From Streptomyces sp. ITFR-21 (GTDB lineage Bacteria > Actinomycetota > Actinomycetes > Streptomycetales > Streptomycetaceae): DNA of 64,000 nt. The DNA lies in assembly GCF_031844685.1 (NCBI RefSeq), contig NZ_CP134605.1:5267001-5331000 (forward strand), in the 5' to 3' direction. A model generated the notes under the pieces. The model made no database searches, was not told the DNA's origin, and was given only the letters and a program-made list of their open reading frames with translations. Of the stretch, positions 35,563-43,943 are shown piece after piece; the stretch's first letter is position 1, and every line of letters starts with the position of its first letter. The translations under genes and the position numbers were made by a program.

Positions 35563-37761
35563 ATGGACGCGATGACCGGCAACCCCATGGACGAAGACCT
35601 CCGCAAGCTCGTCGGCGACCGCACCGCGAAGGTGCTGGACGAGCACCTCGGGCTGAAGACCGTCGGCGACCTGCTGCACCACTACCCGCGGCGGTACGCC
35701 GAGCGCGGCGAGCTGACCCGGCTCGCCGACCTCCCCGTGGACGAGTACGTGACCGTGGTCGCGGAGATCGCCAAGGCGGACAAGCGGACGTACGGCGGCG
35801 GCAAGGGCGTTCGGCTGGAGGTGGTGGTCACCGACGGCAGCGGCTCGCTGACCCTGGTGTTCTTCAGCCGGGCCGCCCACGCGCACGCCCACCGGCTCAT
35901 CCCGGGGCGGCGCGGGATGTTCTCCGGGAAGGTGTCCGTCTTCAACCGGACCCGGCAGCTCGCCCACCCCGACTACCAGCTGCTGGACGCCGACGAGGGC
36001 GAGGACGCGGTCGACGCCTTCGCCAACCGGCTGATCCCGCTGTACCCGGCGTGCAAGCAGATCACCTCCTGGCAGATCGCCCGGACCGTGGACACCGCGC
36101 TGAACTCACTGGGCGCCACCGGGTGGGCCGGGGTCGGGGAGCCGCTGCCCGCACCGCTGCGCGAGAGCCGGGGGCTGGGCACCCTCCCCGAGGCGCTGGA
36201 GAAGATCCACCGGCCGGGCACGAAGGCCGACATCGACGCCGCCAGGACCCGGCTGAAGTGGGACGAGGCGTTCGTCCTCCAGGTCGCGCTGGCCCGCCGG
36301 CGCGCCGACGAGTCCGCGCTGCCCGCGGTGCCCCGGCTGCCGCGCGCCGACGGACTGCTCGCCGCCTTCGACGCGCGGCTGCCGTTCACCCTCACCGGCG
36401 GTCAGCGGACGGTCAGCGCGGAGATCTTCGCCGACCTGGCCACCGAGCACCCGATGCACCGGCTGCTGCAGGGGGAGGTCGGCTCCGGCAAGACGCTGGT
36501 CGCGCTGCGGGCGATGCTCGGCGTGGTCGACGCGGGCGGGCAGGCCGCGCTGCTCGCCCCCACCGAGGTGCTGGCGCAGCAGCACCACCGGTCGGTCACC
36601 GAGATGATGGGCGACCTCGCGCAGGCCGGCATGCTCGGCGGCGCCGACCTCGGCACGAAGGTCGTGCTGCTGACCGGCTCGACCGGCACCGCCGCCCGCC
36701 GCCGGGCACTGCTGGACCTGGTGACCGGCGAGGCCGGGATCGTCATCGGCACCCACGCGCTGATCGAGGACACGGTGCGCTTCCACGACCTGGGCCTGGT
36801 GGTCGTCGACGAGCAGCACCGCTTCGGGGTGGAGCAGCGGGACGCGCTGCGCGCCAAGGGCGGTCAGCCGCCGCACCTGCTGGTGATGACCGCCACCCCG
36901 ATCCCGCGGACGGTCGCCATGACCGTCTTCGGGGACCTGGAGACCTCCGTCCTGGACCAGCTGCCCGCCGGCCGCTCGCCGATCGCCACCCACGTCGTAC
37001 CGGCCGCGGACAAGCCGCACTTCCTGGCCCGCGCCTGGGAGCGGGTCCGGGAGGAGGTCGGGGCCGGACACCAGGCGTACGTGGTCTGCCCGCGGATCGG
37101 CGACGACGAGGACACCGGGAGGAAGCAGCCGGACGACGGCGAGCGCAGGCCGCCGCTGGCCGTGCTGGAGACCGCCGGGCAGCTCGCCGCCGGCCCGCTG
37201 GCCGGGCTCCGGGTCGAGGTGCTGCACGGCAGGATGGCCGCCGACGCCAAGGACGAGGTGATGCGCCGCTTCACCGCCGGCGAGGCCGACGTCCTGGTGG
37301 CCACCACCGTCATCGAGGTCGGCGTGAACGTACCCAACGCCACCGCGATGGTGATCATGGACGCGGACCGGTTCGGCGTCTCCCAACTGCACCAGCTGCG
37401 CGGCCGGGTCGGCCGCGGCTCCGCGCCCGGCCTGTGCCTGCTGGTCTCCGAGGCGCCCGAGGCCGGCCCCGCCCGGGCCCGGCTGGACGCCGTGGCCGCC
37501 ACCCTGGACGGCTTCGCGCTGTCCCGGATCGACCTCGAACAGCGCCGTGAGGGCGATGTGCTGGGCCAGGCCCAGTCCGGCAGCCGCTCCTCGCTGCGGG
37601 TACTGACCGTCATGGACGACGAGGACGTCATCGCCGCCGCCCGGGACGAGGCCACCGCCGTGGTCGGCGCCGACCCGGAACTGACCGCGCACCCCGACCT
37701 GCGCAGCGCCCTGGACAGCCTGCTGGACGCCGACCGCGAGGAGTACCTCGACAAGGGGTGA
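35563..37761 (+). CDS. recG: ATP-dependent DNA helicase RecG
   Basis: A 732-residue superfamily 2 helicase that remodels stalled forks and branched DNA. The N-terminal wedge (OB) domain spans about 50-150. Walker A is GEVGSGKT at 304-311. Walker B is VVDEQHRFGVEQR, then MTATPIPRT (motif III). Motif V/VI is TTVIEVGVNVPNA and QLRGRVGRG. The end with the RecG C-terminal hook is present. Start ATG 35563, with internal Met codons nearby. The stop overlaps a tandem repeat. Confidence 0.96.
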   Translation: MDAMTGNPMDEDLRKLVGDRTAKVLDEHLGLKTVGDLLHHYPRRYAERGELTRLADLPVDEYVTVVAEIAKADKRTYGGGKGVRLEVVVTDGSGSLTLVFFSRAAHAHAHRLIPGRRGMFSGKVSVFNRTRQLAHPDYQLLDADEGEDAVDAFANRLIPLYPACKQITSWQIARTVDTALNSLGATGWAGVGEPLPAPLRESRGLGTLPEALEKIHRPGTKADIDAARTRLKWDEAFVLQVALARRRADESALPAVPRLPRADGLLAAFDARLPFTLTGGQRTVSAEIFADLATEHPMHRLLQGEVGSGKTLVALRAMLGVVDAGGQAALLAPTEVLAQQHHRSVTEMMGDLAQAGMLGGADLGTKVVLLTGSTGTAARRRALLDLVTGEAGIVIGTHALIEDTVRFHDLGLVVVDEQHRFGVEQRDALRAKGGQPPHLLVMTATPIPRTVAMTVFGDLETSVLDQLPAGRSPIATHVVPAADKPHFLARAWERVREEVGAGHQAYVVCPRIGDDEDTGRKQPDDGERRPPLAVLETAGQLAAGPLAGLRVEVLHGRMAADAKDEVMRRFTAGEADVLVATTVIEVGVNVPNATAMVIMDADRFGVSQLHQLRGRVGRGSAPGLCLLVSEAPEAGPARARLDAVAATLDGFALSRIDLEQRREGDVLGQAQSGSRSSLRVLTVMDDEDVIAAARDEATAVVGADPELTAHPDLRSALDSLLDADREEYLDKG

Positions 37762-37815
37762 GGCCGGGGGCAGGCCGGGGGCAGGCCATGGGCAGGCCAT
37801 GGGCAGGCCATGGGC
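37761..37815. repeat. Five-copy 11-bp tandem repeat after recG
   Basis: AGGCCGGGGGC occurs twice and AGGCCATGGGC three times in direct succession, starting at the last base of the recG stop codon. Copy number probably varies between strains. Confidence 0.9.
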
Positions 37816-37850
37816 GGCGCCGGGGGTAGTGTCGTGCGGGTGAGCCGCTC

Positions 37851-38432
37851 ATGACCCGCGTGATCGCCGGCGCCGCCGGCGGGCGTCGCCTGGCCGTGCC
37901 GCCGGGCACCGGGACCCGCCCCACCTCCGACCGCGCCAAGGAGGGGCTGTTCTCCGCCTGGACCTCGCTGCGCGGCACCCTGCGGGGCGCCCGGGTGCTC
38001 GACCTGTACGCCGGTTCCGGCGCGGTCGGCCTGGAGGCGCTGTCCCGCGGCGCCGAGCACGTCCTGCTGGTGGAGGCCGACCCGCGCGCCGCCCGGGTGG
38101 TACGGGAGAACGTGGCGGCGCTGCGGCTGCCCGGCGCCGAGGTGCGCACCGCGCGGGCCGAGAAGGCGGTGACCGCGGCGCCGCCCGGACCCCCGTACGA
38201 CGTGCTGTTCCTGGACCCGCCCTACGACGTTCCCGGCGAGGAGCTGCGGGAGATCCTGCTCACACTCCTGGCGAATGACTGGCTGGCCGGGGAAGCGCTG
38301 GTCACCGTGGAGCGCAGGACCCGGAGCGGCGAGTTCCACTGGCCGGCCGGGTTCGAGGGCCTGCGCTCCCGGCGCTACGGCGAGGCGACTCTTTGGTACG
38401 GTCGCGCCGCCGAAGCTGCCGCCGGGTCATGA
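37851..38432 (+). CDS. rsmD: 16S rRNA (guanine(966)-N(2))-methyltransferase
   Basis: A 193-residue SAM-dependent methyltransferase that modifies G966. N-terminal RVIAGAAGGRRLAVPPG, then VLDLYAGSGAVGLEALSRGA for SAM, and the catalytic FLDPPYD (NPPY-type). coaD follows closely, the usual actinobacterial pairing. Confidence 0.95.
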   Translation: MTRVIAGAAGGRRLAVPPGTGTRPTSDRAKEGLFSAWTSLRGTLRGARVLDLYAGSGAVGLEALSRGAEHVLLVEADPRAARVVRENVAALRLPGAEVRTARAEKAVTAAPPGPPYDVLFLDPPYDVPGEELREILLTLLANDWLAGEALVTVERRTRSGEFHWPAGFEGLRSRRYGEATLWYGRAAEAAAGS

Positions 38433-38467
38433 GCCCGCCCGAGTCGATTCCTAGCGAGGAGCCACTC

Positions 38468-38947
38468 TTGCGCCGCGCCGTCTGTCCGGGGTCCTTCGAC
38501 CCCATCACCAACGGACATCTCGACATCATCGCCCGCGCCGCCCGGCTGTACGACACCGTGCACGTCGCCGTGATGATCAATAAGTCCAAGCAGGGCCTGT
38601 TCAGCGTCGACGAGCGGATCGCCCTCATCGAGGAGGTCACCGGCGAACTGGGCAACGTCCAGGTCGAGTCCTTCCACGGCCTGCTGGTGGACTTCTGCAA
38701 GCAGCGCGACATCCCCGCCATCGTCAAGGGCCTGCGGGCGGTCAGCGACTTCGACTACGAGCTGCAGATGGCCCAGATGAACATCGGACTGTCGGGCGTG
38801 GAGACCCTCTTCGTCCCCACCAACCCCGCCTACAGCTTCCTGTCCTCCAGCCTCGTCAAGGAAGTCGCCCAGTGGGGCGGCGACATCTCGCACCTGGTAC
38901 CGGCGCAGGTGCTGGACGCGCTGACCGCCAGGCTCCGGCAGCAGTAG
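38468..38947 (+). CDS. coaD: Phosphopantetheine adenylyltransferase
   Basis: A 159-residue enzyme for the fourth step of CoA synthesis. The nucleotidyltransferase motif CPGSFDPITNGHLD is near residues 6-19, and NPAYSFLSSSLVKEVA carries the second motif. TTG at 38468 follows GAGGAGC; an ATG-like longer frame from 38393 would overlap rsmD and lacks conservation. Length is right for the family. Confidence 0.95.
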   Translation: MRRAVCPGSFDPITNGHLDIIARAARLYDTVHVAVMINKSKQGLFSVDERIALIEEVTGELGNVQVESFHGLLVDFCKQRDIPAIVKGLRAVSDFDYELQMAQMNIGLSGVETLFVPTNPAYSFLSSSLVKEVAQWGGDISHLVPAQVLDALTARLRQQ

Positions 38948-38957
38948 AGTCTGCGTC

Positions 38958-40130
38958 GTGGACGTCCAGAAGAAGCTCGATGAGATCGCGGCAGCCGTCG
39001 CCGGCGCCCGGTCGATGCCGATGTCGGCCTCCTGCGTGGTGAACCGGGCCGAGCTGCTGGCCATGCTCGACGAGGTCTCCGCGGCACTGCCGACCTCCCT
39101 CTCCCAGGCCGAGGAACTCCTCGGCGACCGCGAGCAGATGGTCCAGGAGGCCAGGGCCGAGGCCCAGCGGATCATCCAGGCGGCCCACGCCGAGCGCGGC
39201 TCGCTCGTCTCCGACACCCAGATCGCCCGCCGGTCGCAGGACGAGGCCGAGCGGATCGTGGCCGAGGCCCGCCGCGAGGCCGAGGAGATCCGGGCCGAGG
39301 CCGACGACTACGTGGACAGCAAACTCGCCAACTTCGAGGTGGTCCTCACCAAGACCATCGGCTCGGTCGACCGTGGCCGGGAGAAGCTGCTGGGCCGCGA
39401 CCCGTACGCCGACTACACCGAGGACGGCTACGGGCAGGACGACGACCCGGACGCCCCCGAGCGCAGCGCCGACCCCGAGACGCTGCGCCGCCGCGCCGAC
39501 GAGTACGTGGACACCAAGCTCGGCGCCTTCGAAGCAGTGCTCACCAAGACCCTGGAGGCGGTCGGCCGCGGCCGGCTCAAGCTCACCGGGCACAACCCGA
39601 TCGACGACCTGGCCGCGCAGATGGCCGCCGCGGACGCCGCCGAGGGCCTCGGCGAGCAGGTCGGCGGACACCACCAGAGCGACGCGGAGTACATGGCGGG
39701 CCTGGCCGCCCCGGTGCCCTCCGGGCAGGCCGAACTCAGCCAGTACGGCTACGCCCCGGCCGCCGCCCAGGCCCCCGTCCCCGCCCAGGCCGACCCGTAC
39801 GGCCAGCAGCCCTATCCGCAGGATCCGGCCGCGCCCTACGGCTACGACCGGCAGGACTACCCGCAGCAGCCGCAGCAGCAGGAGTACGCGCAGCAGGCCG
39901 GATACGCGGCCGACCCGTACACCCCGCAGCAGTCCTTCCCGCAGGATCCGGCCGCGCCCTACGGCTACGACCAGGAGCAGGGCTACGAGCAGCAGCAGTA
40001 CCCGCCGCAGCTCCCGTACCAGCCGCAGGAGGGGTACGCGCCGCAGCCCGCGGCGCTGGACGAGACCAGCTTCTTCGACACCGGCCTGATCGACCTCAAC
40101 CGGCTGCGGGAACTCGAACAGGGCCGCTGA
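38958..40130 (+). CDS. DivIVA-like coiled-coil protein (SepIVA-like)
   Basis: A 390-residue protein with a coiled coil over about residues 40-125 rich in Ala/Glu/Arg (EARAEAQRIIQAAHAE and similar). Two related segments follow, DDYVDSKLANFEVVLTKTI and DEYVDTKLGAFEAVLTKTL, then a Pro/Gln/Tyr-rich tail with YPQDPAAPYGYD repeats. Position next to DUF177, rpmF and rnc matches the mycobacterial septum protein SepIVA (Rv2927c), so a cell-division or polar-growth role is likely but inferred. GTG start 10 bases after coaD; old annotations may call it ATP synthase subunit B-like because of the coiled coil. Confidence 0.8.
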   Translation: MDVQKKLDEIAAAVAGARSMPMSASCVVNRAELLAMLDEVSAALPTSLSQAEELLGDREQMVQEARAEAQRIIQAAHAERGSLVSDTQIARRSQDEAERIVAEARREAEEIRAEADDYVDSKLANFEVVLTKTIGSVDRGREKLLGRDPYADYTEDGYGQDDDPDAPERSADPETLRRRADEYVDTKLGAFEAVLTKTLEAVGRGRLKLTGHNPIDDLAAQMAAADAAEGLGEQVGGHHQSDAEYMAGLAAPVPSGQAELSQYGYAPAAAQAPVPAQADPYGQQPYPQDPAAPYGYDRQDYPQQPQQQEYAQQAGYAADPYTPQQSFPQDPAAPYGYDQEQGYEQQQYPPQLPYQPQEGYAPQPAALDETSFFDTGLIDLNRLRELEQGR

Positions 40131-40278
40131 CCGCGGTCGTCCGGGCCCCGTACCGGCTCTGTTTGGGCCGGGGCGGCGCGTCCAGTATCCTGTGAGCTCC
40201 AGCCGTGTGAATCGCCGGCGCTTCGGCCTGCCCGCCCGCAAGGGCGCGCACCGGCCGTACCGATGAAAGCAGGAAGCC

Positions 40279-40899
40279 CTGAACACCCGCCTCGACCACC
40301 GTGACCCGCTCGTGTTCGACACACGCGAGCTGGGCCGTCGTCCTGGCGCGATGAAGAAGGTCTCCCGGTCGGTGCCCGCCCCCAAGGACCTCGGCATCAT
40401 CGACGTCATCGGGGTGCCGGAGGGCGCCGCCGTCGTGCTGGACCTCCGCCTGGAGTCGGTCATGGAGGGTGTGCTGGTCACCGGCACCGTCCGCGCGCCG
40501 GTGACGGGGGAGTGCGTAAGGTGCCTGGAGCCCGTACGGCGCGAGCTGGACACGGACTTCCAGGAGATGTTCTCCTACCCCGACGCCGACACCAGGACCG
40601 CCCGCAGGGACGAAGCCGGTGACGACGCCGAGGACGAGGACGTGCTTGAGCTCGAAGACGACCTCTTCGACCTCGAACCCGTACTGCGGGACGCGGTGGT
40701 GCTCGCACTGCCGCTCCGGCCGGTGTGCCGGGACGACTGTCCGGGCCTGTGCTCCGAATGCGGGGCCCTGCTCGCCGACGACCCGGACCACCACCACGAG
40801 GTCACCGACATCCGTTGGGCGGCCTTGAAGGATCTGACCAAGGATCTCCATCCGCACAGCGGTGCCGGAGACGACACCGACGAGAACCAGGAGAAGTAG
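40279..40899 (+). CDS. DUF177 (YceD-like) protein, probable CTG start
   Basis: A protein of the YceD/DUF177 family, linked to rpmF nearly everywhere and thought to act in rRNA or ribosome maturation. It carries Cys pairs CVRC and CRDDCPGLCSECG, a likely zinc site. An acidic run (DDAEDEDVLELEDDLFDLE) is typical. The GTG at 40312 is open, but conserved-looking NTRLDHRDPLVFDT residues lie in frame upstream and end at a CTG codon (40279) preceded by AGGA, so a CTG start is preferred. No ATG/GTG/TTG fits the longer form. Confidence 0.85.
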   Translation: MNTRLDHRDPLVFDTRELGRRPGAMKKVSRSVPAPKDLGIIDVIGVPEGAAVVLDLRLESVMEGVLVTGTVRAPVTGECVRCLEPVRRELDTDFQEMFSYPDADTRTARRDEAGDDAEDEDVLELEDDLFDLEPVLRDAVVLALPLRPVCRDDCPGLCSECGALLADDPDHHHEVTDIRWAALKDLTKDLHPHSGAGDDTDENQEK

Positions 40900-40901
40900 C
40901 C

Positions 40902-41075
40902 GTGGCTGTTCCCAAGCGGAAGATGTCGCGCAGTAACACGCGCCACCGCCGTTCGCAGTGGAAGGCTGCGCCCGTGAGCCTGGTGGCGTGCGAGCGCTGC
41001 CACGAGCCGAAGCTCCAGCACATCGCGTGCCCGAGCTGCGGCACCTACAACCGTCGTCAGGTCCTCGAGGTCTGA
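40902..41075 (+). CDS. rpmF: 50S ribosomal protein L32
   Basis: A 57-residue L32 that begins AVPKRKMSRSNTRHRRSQWK. It has a C-terminal zinc ribbon CERCHEPKLQHIACPSC. GTG starts two bases after the DUF177 stop, with GGAGAAG inside that gene. Confidence 0.97.
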   Translation: MAVPKRKMSRSNTRHRRSQWKAAPVSLVACERCHEPKLQHIACPSCGTYNRRQVLEV

Positions 41076-41082
41076 TCGGCGG

Positions 41083-41868
41083 GTGACAGGCACCGTGTCC
41101 TCAACGTCCCCCACGTCCTCCCAACCCGACGCACCGGCGTCGCAGAAGGCCGCGGACGCCGCGGACAAGGCCTCGTCCCACGCGCTCCTGGAAGGGCGGC
41201 TCGGGTACCACCTCGACCCCGCCCTTCTGGTGCGCTCGCTGACCCACCGCTCGTACGCGTACGAGAACGGCGGGCTGCCCACCAACGAACGGCTGGAGTT
41301 CCTCGGGGACTCCGTGCTCGGGCTGGTGGTCACCGACACCCTCTATCGCACCCACCCCGACCTACCCGAGGGCCAACTGGCCAAGCTGCGGGCCGCGGTG
41401 GTCAACTCGCGGGCCCTGGCGGGCGTCAGCCGCGGGCTCGACCTGGGCGCGTTCATCCGGCTCGGCCGGGGCGAAGAGGGAACCGGCGGCAGGGACAAGG
41501 CGTCCATCCTCGCGGACACGCTCGAGGCGGTGATCGGGGCGGTCTACCTCGATCAGGGCCTCGACGCGGCCTCCGAACTGGTCCACCGGCTCTTCGACCC
41601 CCTGATCGAGGAGTCCTCCAACCTGGGCGCCGGCCTGGACTGGAAGACCTCCTTGCAGGAACTCACCGCCTCCGAGGGCCTCGGCGTCCCCGAATACGGT
41701 GTCACCGAATCCGGCCCCGACCACGAGAAGACCTTCACGGCTGCCGCCCGCGTCGGTGGTGTCGAGTACGGCACCGGCACCGGCCGCAGCAAGAAGGAAG
41801 CGGAGCAGCAGGCCGCCGAGGCGGCCTGGCGCAGCATCCGCAAGGCGTCGACCTCCCCGGCGAGCTGA
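41083..41868 (+). CDS. rnc: Ribonuclease III
   Basis: A 261-residue double-strand RNA endonuclease. The signature NERLEFLGDSVLGL holds the catalytic Glu and Asp; the later DTLEAVIGAVYLDQG completes the active site. The C-terminal double-stranded RNA-binding domain ends at EQQAAEAAWRSI. In S. coelicolor this gene is absB, a global regulator of antibiotic synthesis. The first 30 residues are Ser/Ala-rich; an in-frame GTG at 41095 is an alternative start. Confidence 0.96.
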   Translation: MTGTVSSTSPTSSQPDAPASQKAADAADKASSHALLEGRLGYHLDPALLVRSLTHRSYAYENGGLPTNERLEFLGDSVLGLVVTDTLYRTHPDLPEGQLAKLRAAVVNSRALAGVSRGLDLGAFIRLGRGEEGTGGRDKASILADTLEAVIGAVYLDQGLDAASELVHRLFDPLIEESSNLGAGLDWKTSLQELTASEGLGVPEYGVTESGPDHEKTFTAAARVGGVEYGTGTGRSKKEAEQQAAEAAWRSIRKASTSPAS

Positions 41869-41926
41869 GCCGGCCTCGCGGGGCGCCCCTTCGGGGGCGT
41901 CCCGCTCCCGTACCACGAGGAGAGCC

Positions 41927-42793
41927 GTGCCCGAACTGCCGGAAGTGGAAGTCGTTCGGCGCGGGCTGGCCCGGTGGGCGAGCGGCCGGACCGTCGACGA
42001 GGTGACGGTGCTGCACCCGCGGGCGGTACGGCGGCATCCCGCGGGGGCCGACGACTTCGCCAAGCGCCTGCGGGGCGCGGTGCTCGGGCCGGCCCACCGC
42101 AGGGGCAAGTACCTGTGGGTGCCGCTGGACGAGGACACCGCGATGGTCGCCCACCTGGGCATGAGCGGGCAGTTCCTGATCCGGCCGGCGCAGGCCCCGC
42201 CGGAGACGCACCTGCGGGTCAGGCTGACGTTCGCCGACAGCGAGGGCACCGACCTGCGCTTCGTGGACCAGCGGACCTTCGGCGGGGTCTCGCTGCACGA
42301 GACGGTCGCCGGCGACCGGGAGAACCTGCCCCAGCCGCTCGCGCACATCGCCCGCGACCCGATCGACCCGGCGTTCGACGACGACGCCTTCCACGCGGCG
42401 CTGCGCCGCAAGCGCACCACCGTCAAGCGCGCCCTGCTCGACCAGTCGCTGATCAGCGGCGTCGGCAACATCTACGCCGACGAGGCGCTATGGCGCACCA
42501 GGCTGCACTACGAGCGGCCCGCCGCGACCATGACCCGCCCCCGTACCGCCGAACTCCTCACGCACATCCGCGAGGTGATGGGCGACGCGCTGGCCGCCGG
42601 CGGCACCAGCTTCGACAGCCTGTACGTCAACGTGAACGGCGAATCGGGCTACTTCGACCGGTCGCTGGACGCCTACGGCCGGGAAGACCTGCCCTGCCGG
42701 CGGTGCGGCACCCCGATCCGGCGCCGCGCCTGGATGAACCGCTCCAGCTACTTCTGCCCGCGCTGTCAGCCGGAGCCGCGGGCCGCGTCGTAG
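41927..42793 (+). CDS. mutM: Formamidopyrimidine-DNA glycosylase
   Basis: A 288-residue base excision repair enzyme for oxidised guanine. It begins MPELPEVE, with catalytic Pro and Glu. The helix-two-turn-helix SLISGVGNIYADEALWR is present, and the C-terminal zinc finger is CRRCGTPIRRR with FCPRCQ. GTG at 41927 follows GAGGAGAG. It converges with and overlaps the HxlR gene by 28 bases. Confidence 0.97.
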   Translation: MPELPEVEVVRRGLARWASGRTVDEVTVLHPRAVRRHPAGADDFAKRLRGAVLGPAHRRGKYLWVPLDEDTAMVAHLGMSGQFLIRPAQAPPETHLRVRLTFADSEGTDLRFVDQRTFGGVSLHETVAGDRENLPQPLAHIARDPIDPAFDDDAFHAALRRKRTTVKRALLDQSLISGVGNIYADEALWRTRLHYERPAATMTRPRTAELLTHIREVMGDALAAGGTSFDSLYVNVNGESGYFDRSLDAYGREDLPCRRCGTPIRRRAWMNRSSYFCPRCQPEPRAAS

Positions 42794-43224
42794 GAGCTGC
42801 GGGCGGCCAGCACGTCCGGCATCCGGCGCTCCAGAAGCCCGATCAGCTCGCGCAGCGGCCGGGCGGTGGCCGCGCCGAGCGGGCTGAGCCGGTACTCGAC
42901 GTGCGGCGGATTGGTCGGCCGGGCGTCACGCAGCACCAGCCCGTCGCGCTCCAGCGCGTGCAGGGTCTGCGCCAGCATCTTCTCGCTGACCCCCTCCACC
43001 CGGCGCCGCAGCTCGTTGAACCGCAGGGTGTCCCCGTTCAGCGCGCACAGCGTCAGGGCGCCCCAGCGCCCGGTCACATGCTCCAGTGTGCCGCGCGACG
43101 GGCACCCCCGGACGAATACGTCGAACGCCTCCCCGGGCGCCGCCCCCGCAGCAGCGTCGAGCACCCCGGCACTCCCGGCTCCTTCCCCCACCCCGGCGCC
43201 CGTCCCGCCCCTCAGCTCGCTCAT
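42766..43224 (-). CDS. HxlR-family transcriptional regulator
   Basis: A 152-residue winged-helix regulator. After a low-complexity N-terminus the HxlR core starts at CPSRGTLEHVTGRWGALTL, with the conserved Cys near residue 41 that in some members senses redox. LRFNELRRRVEGVSEKMLAQTL is the recognition region. ATG at 43224 (MSELRGG) is chosen since longer frames run into GC-rich repeats. Its 3' end overlaps mutM. A large inverted repeat lies about 95 bases upstream. Confidence 0.87.
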   Translation of the reverse strand: MSELRGGTGAGVGEGAGSAGVLDAAAGAAPGEAFDVFVRGCPSRGTLEHVTGRWGALTLCALNGDTLRFNELRRRVEGVSEKMLAQTLHALERDGLVLRDARPTNPPHVEYRLSPLGAATARPLRELIGLLERRMPDVLAARSSYDAARGSG

Positions 43225-43318
43225 CTTCCGAGAATACCGCCCCTTTTTTGCCGCCTTCTCGCCGCCGAGCGGGTCGGTGCCCCAGGGGGATGCCGTCGGG
43301 GGTGATGGTGCGGTGGGG

Positions 43319-43378
43319 TGGGTGCCCGGCGGGGTGGGGGCGCCCACCCCAGGGCGCCCCCACCCCGCCGGGCACCCA
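43319..43378. terminator. 26-bp perfect inverted repeat, probable terminator of the CAP-domain gene
   Basis: Arms 43319-43344 and 43353-43378 are perfectly complementary over 26 bp around an eight-base loop. In the unoccupied chromosome this would lie about 36 bases beyond the CAP-gene stop codon and in front of hxlR, so it looks like that gene's terminator, now separated by the inserted element. Confidence 0.6.
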
Positions 43379-43414
43379 CACCCGTTGGCGAGAAGGCGGC
43401 CCCCAAGGGACCCC

Positions 43415-43428
43415 CTCAGAAGCCGAAG
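43415..43428. repeat. attL core (14 bp)
   Basis: CTCAGAAGCCGAAG, identical to 49991-50004. It is the left boundary of the mobile element; chromosome to the left, element to the right. Confidence 0.85.
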
Positions 43429-43467
43429 AAGTGACGCGGGGTCCCGCTGACCTGGGGCCTTGTGGGT

Positions 43468-43518
43468 GACCAACGCTGTGACCTGCGGCCGAGCCGTCAA
43501 CGGTTGTCAGCGTTGGTC
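43468..43518. repeat. 11-bp inverted repeat near attL
   Basis: GACCAACGCTG (43468-43478) and its complement (43508-43518) flank a 29-base spacer, 40-90 bases inside the element. Position suits integrase or excisionase arm sites; a hairpin is the alternative. Confidence 0.5.
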
Positions 43519-43618
43519 GCCGCTGTGCTACCTCGGACGGCCCGGGGACGGCCCGTGAGCGCGCTGCTGGGCTTGAGCGGCGCGGCGTTGTGTGCTGGCG
43601 ATCCGTAATCTACATAGG

Positions 43619-43624
43619 TATAGT
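43619..43624 (+). promoter_or_regulatory. Candidate -10 element of padR
   Basis: TATAGT lies seven bases before the padR ATG in an AT-rich stretch, which would give a leaderless message. No good -35 is seen at 17 bases. Confidence 0.4.
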
Positions 43625-43631
43625 ACGAGAT

Positions 43632-43943
43632 ATGCGAAAGACTCACGCCTTGATCCAAGTGATCTTGGCACTGATGGAGGACCCAGAGGGTCGCCACTGG
43701 GGATACGAGTTGTCGAAGCAGGCGGGCGTCCGGTCCGGCGTTCTCTACCCCATGCTCAGGCGCATGCTGGAAGATGGATGGGTCGAGGATGGTTGGGAAG
43801 ATCCGGCTGAGATCGAGGACAAGCGGCCTCCGCGTCGCTACTACACGCTCACGGGTGAAGGACAGGTCGCAGTAACTGCGATCCTTCGGGATGCTCAGCG
43901 TGACGAGCGATTCCGTGCACTTGTCGGGAGGCCCGCCCAGTGA
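43632..43943 (+). CDS. PadR-family transcriptional regulator
   Basis: A 103-residue PadR winged-helix protein: ILALMEDPEGRHWGYELSKQAGVRSGVLYPMLRRM is split over the helix-turn-helix, and RRYYTLTGEGQ is the wing. It is followed by an overlapping membrane protein gene. PadR regulators often repress the gene next to them, so it likely controls that pair. Codon use is less GC-rich than in the host core genes. Confidence 0.88.
   Translation: MRKTHALIQVILALMEDPEGRHWGYELSKQAGVRSGVLYPMLRRMLEDGWVEDGWEDPAEIEDKRPPRRYYTLTGEGQVAVTAILRDAQRDERFRALVGRPAQ

Noticed and set aside
33163..35967. A 934-codon minus-strand open frame ending as L28
   Set aside because: Only the last 61 codons are a real gene (rpmB). 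The rest lies opposite the FakA-like gene and part of recG.
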